Source: Laburnicola sp. R22_1
Lineage: Eukaryota > Ascomycota > Dothideomycetes > Pleosporales > Didymosphaeriaceae
Assembly: GCA_014281115.1 (NCBI GenBank)
Contig: JACONQ010000018.1
Coordinates: forward strand, 1,054,001 to 1,118,000
Reading direction: 5' to 3'
Length of the DNA stretch: 64,000 bases
The notes under the pieces were generated by a model that did no database searches, was not told where the DNA came from, and saw only the letters and a program-made list of their open reading frames with translations. This document shows positions 57,250 through 64,000 of this stretch, one piece after another; the first letter of the stretch is position 1, and the number at the start of each line of letters is the position of its first letter. The position numbers and the translations under genes were made by a program.

Positions 57250-60200
57250 CATAGGTTACCTAAACCGCTAATATTTTGCTGTAAGGTCGCAGAGGTGTAA
57301 AAGCTCGAAGACTCTACTTATTTACCTATAATCTGCTTTGGAATAGGCTTAAGTTGTAAGAGCTTTAACTATTTCTAATACTTCTGTTTAGGTAGAAGTT
57401 TTGTAAGGCTGTTAGCGGGCTAAGAGTTAGTTTTAATATAAGCGGGAGTAACAGTTCCTTAAAGTGCCTATTCCTATAACTAATAGTGGTGTATATCCAC
57501 GTGTCGAAGGGTTGTCTTTAGCTAAGGGGACTCTATAACTAGTAGACGAATTGTCTGTTTGTTGTTACAGTATATAGAGAGTTGTTCCTCAAAGTCTAGG
57601 TAGAGATTATTGAAGATTCTAGACCACTAGTAATACTCAGTATACCCTATAGAGAGTGAGATAAGTTTAGCTTTAGTAGTTAACTTAATAACGCAGCGTT
57701 AGAGCGTTGCTTTCTAGTTAATTAGACCGCTAAATAGGAAGAAGATATAGTCTTATAAGGACTTATAGGTTGCCTTATAATTAGCGTAAGACGCGTTAGT
57801 TGCGCTATAGAAGTTAGTCTCTTTAGTATCTTTTTAATAGAGATGCGGAGTAGTGTAGTCTATAGAGTAGTGTAGTGCCAGGTCCTAGGAGTAATGCAGG
57901 TATGCGAGGCACTAATATGTAGCTAATAAGTGTTTAGGGCTAGGGTTAGTAAGGAATTCAGCCAATTTTAAATAAGCTTTGGTGATATCTAGATATGTAG
58001 CGCCAGCGGCGTAGCTAATAGATCTAACTATCTAGGAGTAATAATAAGATGCGTCCTTATTCTTAGACTCTGTTAATGGTATAAGCTCCTTAAAAGGTAG
58101 AGGTAAAGTAGGTGCCTTAGTCCAGGACGACTTTTAAGGTGCTAGGTATTTGGCGTAGATTTTCTGGATGTAGTCACGTTGTAACAACTAAAGATAACTA
58201 TTGTCGCGGTCTCTGTGTGTGGTAATACTATAGAAAGTAGAGTTCTCTTAGCCTTATAAGTCAGTGATTTTATACCGTTTAACAAGCTTGCGTTTAAAGG
58301 CGTTAAGGAAGAATAAATGACCTAGAAGGGCCATGGTAATAATGTTGTCCACGTAAAAGAAGACGATAATGCGGTTGTCTCTCTATAGACAGGGTGCGTT
58401 AAGTACTAGTAATAGACCAAAACTCTTAAGTGTAGTTGTAAAGTCTTCGTACCAGAGTAGTGGTGACGTCTTGAGGCCATAAAGGGCGCGATGAAGTTGC
58501 TAGTAGTGCCCGCCGTTATGGAAACCTTCTGGTTGAAAGGTGTAAACAGGTTTGGGGAGTTTGGCGTTGGTAAAAGCATTAACAGCGTCGTATTAATGTA
58601 TGTCCATGTTGAAGTAGGCGGCAATTGCCATAAGAGCGCGAAATATTCGTATAGCAAGAGTAGCAGCATGGGTGTCACCCATAACAGTCTGCAAGTCTCC
58701 TCTTACAATAATCCTCGCTTTAAACTTAGCTAGATAGCCTTAATTAAATTTGTATGTGAAGACCCACATAAGTGGCAAGACTTTAGTGCTTAGAGGGAGC
58801 TCTAAGAGCGGAATCTTAGTGTATGTCTCCTTTCTGGCGATAGTATTCAGCTCCTTCTTCGCAGCTGCCATGAAGCCTTCTCTAAACCACGTAGGGAGTT
58901 TTAGGACATTATTCCAAAATTAAGGCAGGGGCGGAAGCTGGTCTCTGTGGACTCGCCGTGATAGTGCGATTGATTGGGGCACTTTGTCTGGTAGTAAGGC
59001 CAACGCGAACGTGTTCTAATAAGTCTAGATAGCGTTAGCAGCAGAATTTCGTGTGCGTTTGGGCAACACGTTAGTAGTTTGGAGATAGGTATTAGTCCTG
59101 TATCGCTTTCTTTGCGCAGGAGGTCCAATTAATGTAGGTGTAGGGGACGCAGAGGACTGAGAGGGCGTTGGCGGTGTAGCTGTTACTGACGTTAGTGGCG
59201 CGGAGGTCTAATTAACTATAGAAACTAGTAAAGGGTATGCATCTCTGCCATGGTGTACTTCATAAGCTTGGCCTAATTTCTCGCCTGCGAGTAGGGTTTC
59301 AGTGGGAAGGATAGACAGCTTAGCGTCTTTATGTACTTCCTCATTAGAATCTTCCTGCTCACTTTCTAATTCTTTAACCTCAATATTATTAATGGCTTAA
59401 TCTAACTAAATGCCAAGTAGGCTCTCTTTATTAGTGGACCTAAAGAATAGTTCTTTATTAAAGGTAATATCCCTTGTTTAAATGACCTTGCCTCTGTGTC
59501 CGCAGGATACAGCTTTTAGTACCCATATACAGTAGATATTGCGTAAGTCTACGCCTACTAAGTAACTAATAAGCGCCCTTAGAGAAAGCTTGTCTGTTTG
59601 GGGAATCTTCTTGCGAAGGTAGTATGCTCTACATCTATAGATGCGTAGATAAGCGATAGAGGGCGGTTTGCTGTGTGCAGCCTTAAACGGTGTGGTCTAG
59701 TTTAATGATTTAATAGGAGTCCGATTGAGTAGATATGCCGCATAGACGTACATCTCTTCGCATAGGTAAAGTGGAAGGTTAGACGTAGTCCTAAGTAGTT
59801 GAGACACAGTGATTAGCATCTTTCCTAACTGTTCTGCATGGCCTGATTGTTCTGTAGTGTTAGGGGACTGGAGCTGTATAGTAATGCCTTGTTATTTGCA
59901 GTGCTTGACTACACTAAGGTTATTCTAAAACTTATAAGCTCTCTCTCTGTCTATTAGTACAAACACTGGGCTGGCGTTGTAGCGGCGTTTGATGTGTCTG
60001 TCCATGAGTTTGAAGACTCTATCCAGAACATCTGTAGATCGATCGGGTATGCCATACACCATATAGGTCTTAGAGACAAGACAGTAACTATGAAAGATGT
60101 ACTAGTTGCCCGCAAGAGATTTGGCGTTAAGTGTAATAATATCGATGGCAATAGCTTTAAATGCACGTGTAGGTTGGTGCTCTCTATTAGATCTCTATAA

Positions 60201-61400
60201 GATAACCTGTGAAGCCTTGTTAACTCTACATTGTTCGCAGTCTTGTGTACTAGGGGGAGGAGATGTGAGCGGAGCTATGCCAGCAACGTTGTGACTTAGT
60301 TTCTCCATTAATTTAGCTCTAGCATAGCCCATTAAGACGTGTGCGTGAAGACCAGATAATATGCGGTTAGGTAGTGGTGCAATAAAGGGTTTCTTATAGC
60401 TTCTTTTATTGGTAAGCGCCAGGAAAGGTCTGTTAGTGTGGTCCTCTAGTGGTGCCGGGGGAGACCGTCGGTCCACTAGAACATAGTAACCGCCTATAGG
60501 TTTAACTGTTGCCTAGATAGGATTCTTAGTGCCATCCTTTGTGTACAGGCATTCACGCCCTAAGTCAAAGTGGATATCTTTTCCTCTAAGCCTCGAGAGC
60601 GACACTAGTAAGGTAATAAAGCCTAGACATAAGGCAATATTCCTTAATATAGTCCTTATAGGTCCACCTAGTGTCTGGATTTCGATGTCGCATTTACCCC
60701 ATACGGCGATTTCCACTAAGTCTTCTCCACAACTAATCCTTTTGCCTAGTATCGCAGGACGAATTTATATGAACTTGTTGGGCTTATTATAGATGTGTAT
60801 GTCCGAACCACAATTAAGGATCTAAGAGTGACAGAGTACTAAGGTCAGATGTCGCTTATTGCTTATTGCGAGGTATTTTGTTATGTGTGCCTATTTGTAT
60901 TCTCTATTAGAGGCTTGGTTACTAGCGTTGATATAACCTGTGGGTGTAACGCGATCTCGCTTTGCCTTCTCTCTTGTTTGTATTTTGTTAAGCAGCTTGG
61001 CCTGTCTAGTAACCTCACTATATCTTTAAATGGCTTTAACGCAAGCTGGGTTAATTTTAAACCTAATTCCTTGCAGCCAGGTGCAGATGTATGGACAAGC
61101 TCCCTATTGTGGGTTACCTAGGTGGGCGTCGCCTTTACCACAAGGACAAGGCTTTCTTTGCGAACCACCAGCGATCTTAGTGTTGGTGCGCTTCCTATTG
61201 TTCTAAAGTCCTCCTACATTGTTTGAAGGCGTTAAGCTATAGCTCTAATTTCTTGCATCTATATAGTAAGGAGACTGTGCTCTATTAAGCGCGGCATAGG
61301 CGGTGTCTTGTATATTGCCCTTGTTTAAGCTGTGTAGGTACGGCGTTGTTCGGTAGTGTTAAATAAGCGCTGCGATAGATACCTCGTCAGGTATACTTAG
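57250..61400 (-). pseudogene. Copia pol: protease, integrase, RT, RNase H, decayed
   Basis: Reading down the minus strand. The protease is ILNCGSDIHIYN near 60.82 kb (catalytic D now N). The integrase zinc domain is LHAHVLMGYARAKLMEKLSHN and CEQCRVNKASQ near 60.2-60.35 kb, and its core is AIDIIT, FVLIDRERAY and QLQSPNTTEQSGHAE (60.15-59.85 kb). The RT is DIHQYDAVNAF, LHRALYGLKTSPLLWY and FFYVDNIIT (58.6-58.33 kb; YVDD is YVDN). RNase H follows near 57.75-57.4 kb (CNNKQTIRLL, HVDIHHYW). Multiple TAG/TAA stops, mostly at W/Q positions, inactivate it. Confidence 0.9.
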
Positions 61401-62108
61401 TGGTGGTGCAGGGACTGTAATAAGTTGCTCTAGTGTAATAACAACGCCTACGCGATTAATAACAGCTAGTATAGTGTAGACTATCAAAGCTAGTAGGTTA
61501 AGTTCTGCGTTAACGTATACTAAACAGGCCTTATAAACTTTCTCGTTCATCGTCGCTGCAAACCCTAAATTAATAGCGTGAAAGACCTTAAGAAGATCGA
61601 GCTAGGGAGCGAAACCCTAGACAGCTAGAACCTTCAGTTCAATGGCCTTGTTGAGATGAATTTGGAAGTCGTTTATCTAGTCCTTAATTGACTGGCAACC
61701 AGGCGTGTACTTCTTCGCCTTGTTATATTAATAGTCTACTTCTTCTTATTTTATAACTATTAGTTTTGAGTAGTTCTTATAAAGGAACCTAATTTGTTCT
61801 GCAATAGTGTAGTCAGCAGGCATAGAAATTAGTATATTGTCCCTCACTATACTTATAATATGGCTTTTAAGCTTGCTTAGCAATTTCTCGCGTTCTTGTT
61901 TGCGCTTGTATTTCTCTTTCCACACTGCAATATCAAGGTTTTTATTAGGGTCGGATTCAATGTCTTCTAGCACCGCAAGGTTTGTAGTCTCTAGGTCGAC
62001 GTATTTCAGGACGCGTAGTGTGCGCGCGGTACGTTTAAAAACTGTGTACTATAGTTTAAAGTTGTCCATCCCTTTTAGTATGACTTTTTTGTCCTTTAGC
62101 GTTGCCAT
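61100..62108 (-). pseudogene. Copia gag, decayed
   Basis: Starts at ATG 62108 (MATLKDKKVILKGMDNF). It has a helical Lys/Glu-rich segment at 61973-61746 (VWKEKYKRKQEREKLLSKL), MNEKVYKACLVYVNAELN near 61.55 kb, and a damaged zinc knuckle CPCGKGDAHLG near 61.14 kb. Several stops interrupt it. Confidence 0.8.
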
Positions 62109-62323
62109 TATAACGCGTTTGCGATAACTTTTCGCGTGTTTGGCCACTAGTGTGGGCTTTTTGTCGTAATTCGGAGTCTTACAGTGTTTTATATAGTAAC
62201 TGTAATCGTAGTTTTTGCAAATGACTTTTCGCGTTGTTGTTGTGAAAACTCTACTCTGGTCCGTGCGAGCGATAATGTGGCAGCAGGACTGACTAGTAAG
62301 GAGTTTTAGAGGGTGCGCAATAA

Positions 62324-62344
62324 GCGTCGTGCCGGGCTCATAAC
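62324..62344 (-). promoter_or_regulatory. Copia primer-binding site, half-tRNA type
   Basis: Immediately downstream of the 5' LTR on the minus strand: GTTATGAGCCCGG. The plus strand reads CCGGGCTCATAAC, the anticodon stem-loop of initiator tRNA-Met (CAU anticodon). Copia and Ty5 elements prime from such a cleaved tRNA. Confidence 0.7.
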
Positions 62345-62524
62345 TGTAAGATAGTGGAGATCACAGTAATTCATAGTGATATGGGTTAACCATGAGAAAA
62401 GAGGTGTGTCATTCCTATGGAGGACCGAGGGCCTGAAGGTGTATGGGTGAGGCTAGGCATAAGGTTATTCCGGCCGAGGTCATGTGACCAAGGACCGACC
62501 ATACAGCCATGCGGCAGTCTTACA
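62345..62524 (-). repeat. Copia 5' LTR
   Basis: 180 bp, TGTAAGATAGTGGAG...GGCAGTCTTACA on the plus strand. Confidence 0.93.
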
Positions 62525-62570
62525 CTTAGTAATTAAAAAGAGCTTAAAAAAGGTAACTATAAAAAAAGTT

Positions 62571-62727
62571 ACTACTTATATAATACTAATTAATTAGTAA
62601 ATAAAGCGCTTTAATTAGTTAAAATTTTAAAAAAAGCTTAATAATCTACTTAGTAAGCTACTTAGTAAGCTTTAAAAAATATTTTTTAAAGTATAAAGTT
62701 AAGACTTAGTTAGAGTCTCTTACTATA
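62571..62727 (+). repeat. Repeat 'R' fragment
   Basis: ACTACTTATATAATACTAATTAATTAG... matches the 23.53-23.7 kb copy; ends at the gypsy LTR. Confidence 0.6.
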
Positions 62728-63005
62728 TATAATAATTCTATGCTACCCTCTCTACTAAGCACACCCTATTACCTTTCTTTTATATCCTATCTGTGCCTTT
62801 TACCTTTCTAAAGGCGCCTTTCCTAGTTAGTGTTAGTGTGTGGCTAGTGTAGGCCTATACCCTATACCACTCTTTATATAAGAAAGGGCCCCCTATGTCC
62901 CTTTCTTATCTACTATCTTAGAATAGTATTAATTTAACTAGCTCTTTTAACTATTCTAGTTATCTTTAATAGGTTAGCCCTATAAGACTGTGTACTACTT
63001 TTATA
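62728..63005 (+). repeat. Gypsy C 5' LTR
   Basis: 278 bp, aligned throughout with the LTRs of copies A, B and D; strongly AT-shifted. Confidence 0.8.
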
Positions 63006-63115
63006 TTATTTTAAGATTAACTTTTTTATTTAGCTATAGATAGTAATATAATATCTACTTCTCTCTTAAGACCCTACCTATAGGCGGTTAAATTAGTAGA
63101 AGTTTTACCTTATTA

Positions 63116-63460
63116 GTTACTAGTTATACTAAGTAGTTATTATACTACGCTAAGGTCTATAAGGCTGCTATTATAACTCTTCTACCTACTATAAGTAGGT
63201 AAGAGTATATTAGTTTATTAGTTACTAGTTATATTAGGCAGTTATTACACTACGCTAAAGTTTATTAAAAGAGGCTACTTTTATACTTTTCTACTTACTA
63301 TAAGTTAGTAAGAGTGTATTAGTTTATTAGTTACTAGTTATATTAGGTAGTTATTATACTGCACTAAAGTTTATTAAAAGAAACTACTTTTACACTTTTC
63401 TACCTACTATAAGTTAGTAAGAGTGTATTAGTTTGTTAGTTACTAGTTATGCTAGATAGT
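63116..63460 (+). repeat. Leader minisatellite of gypsy C
   Basis: GTTACTAGTTAT recurs at 63116, 63221, 63330 and 63439, giving units of 105, 109 and 109 bp. Confidence 0.8.
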
Positions 63461-64000
63461 TGCTATACTACGCTAAGGTCTATTTAGAAAGACTGCCTTA
63501 AAAGTCCTAATATTCTAAAAATAATTAATAATTAATAATTAATAATTAATAAATAGTAACTACTACGCTGCACCCTATAAAGCTAACTTGCCTAATAACT
63601 ACTTTCTAGCGCTATTATAGTAAGAACATAAGGTATAGAGCTAGGAAAATTAGAATTAAGCTATAGTAGTAATATAGAGGTTAAAGTTTTATATATTTTA
63701 TTTTATACTTTATCTTTAACTTAATCTTTTTTTAGCTTAGACTATGCGCTAGCTCGCACGCTATATAAGACCTACTATCTTAGGTCTATTTACTATACTC
63801 TCTCTACACTCCTACTTTACTTAACTTTACTATTACCTATACTATAGCAAACTATTACTTTTTAATTTAAGAGACTTCTCTTAGAATATTCTCTAAGTCC
63901 TCTTAACCCCTAAATAATTCTATAATAGATAATATAGTAGGGGATATTTATATACACCCTACTAATAATAGCTTATATAATATTTATAATAAGATTTCTC

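Larger units (their letters stand above)
55924..62524 (-). mobile_element. Complete Ty1/copia retrotransposon
   Basis: 6601 bp with 180 bp LTRs (3' LTR 55924-56103, 5' LTR 62345-62524) beginning TG and ending CA. The 5 bp target duplication is CTTAG (55919-55923, 62525-62529). Domain order on the minus strand is gag, protease, integrase, RT, RNase H: copia. It is much less AT-shifted than the gypsy copies but carries stops. About 1.1 kb of non-coding sequence lies between RNase H and the 3' LTR. Confidence 0.95.
62728..64000 (+). mobile_element. Ty3/gypsy copy C, 5' end, continuing off the window
   Basis: 5' LTR 62728-63005 (278 bp), then leader sequence matching copy B in reverse order, including a tandem array. 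The coding part lies beyond 64000. Confidence 0.85.

Overview
The window looks like nuclear DNA of a filamentous ascomycete (Pezizomycotina, probably Dothideomycetes; the species cannot be named from this sequence). The evidence is genes with several 44-97 bp GT-AG introns, fungal-type TOM subunits and a fungal kinase-only 6-phosphofructo-2-kinase. These genes sit in two GC-balanced islands (about 13.4-17.5 kb and 38.9-52.8 kb) set in very AT-rich, TpA-rich DNA. The AT-rich DNA is nested transposons with C-to-T and G-to-A decay on both strands, the usual footprint of repeat-induced point mutation (RIP).

Layout. 1-7.3 kb: a decayed Ty3/gypsy element (minus strand, running off the left edge) interrupted by a 1.3 kb retroposon-like repeat, a 2.1 kb Tc1-type transposon and a short A-tailed retroposon. 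7.3-8.9 kb: a gypsy 3' end plus dispersed repeats. 8.9-13.2 kb: a pogo/Fot element with a second Fot element nested inside. 13.8-17.3 kb: the DNA polymerase delta catalytic subunit. 17.5-23.3 kb: two more Fot elements, the second split by another Fot. 23.3-38.7 kb: a long-TIR element, a complete 8.7 kb gypsy element inside a split repeat, several A-tailed retroposons and a 702 bp near-perfect palindromic MITE. 39.2-52.4 kb: PFKFB-like kinase, Tom40, Tom22, tRNA dimethylallyltransferase, a Caf16-like ABC ATPase, an ankyrin remnant, a RING-H2 protein and a DHA2-type MFS transporter. 52.8-54.7 kb: the best preserved Fot element. 55.9-62.5 kb: a complete 6.6 kb Ty1/copia element with 180 bp LTRs. 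62.7-64 kb: the 5' end of a third gypsy copy, running off the right edge.

The genes are housekeeping apart from the transporter, the RING protein and the ankyrin remnant. Tom40 and Tom22, two subunits of the mitochondrial outer-membrane import pore, are neighbours. Tom40 shares a 397 bp divergent promoter with the kinase gene, and Tom22 shares a 296 bp one with the tRNA-modification gene. The most unusual material is in the repeats: (i) a 109-119 bp A-tailed retroposon family with target duplications of 9-15 bp, a long form sharing its tail and one apparently aborted insertion; (ii) Fot-type elements and a palindromic MITE whose terminal repeats share one layout (ACGT-like tip, a motif in tandem pair, then a conserved inner part) but differ in the paired motif. 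Nested insertions with intact target duplications, and empty sites in other copies, allow much of the insertion order to be read directly.
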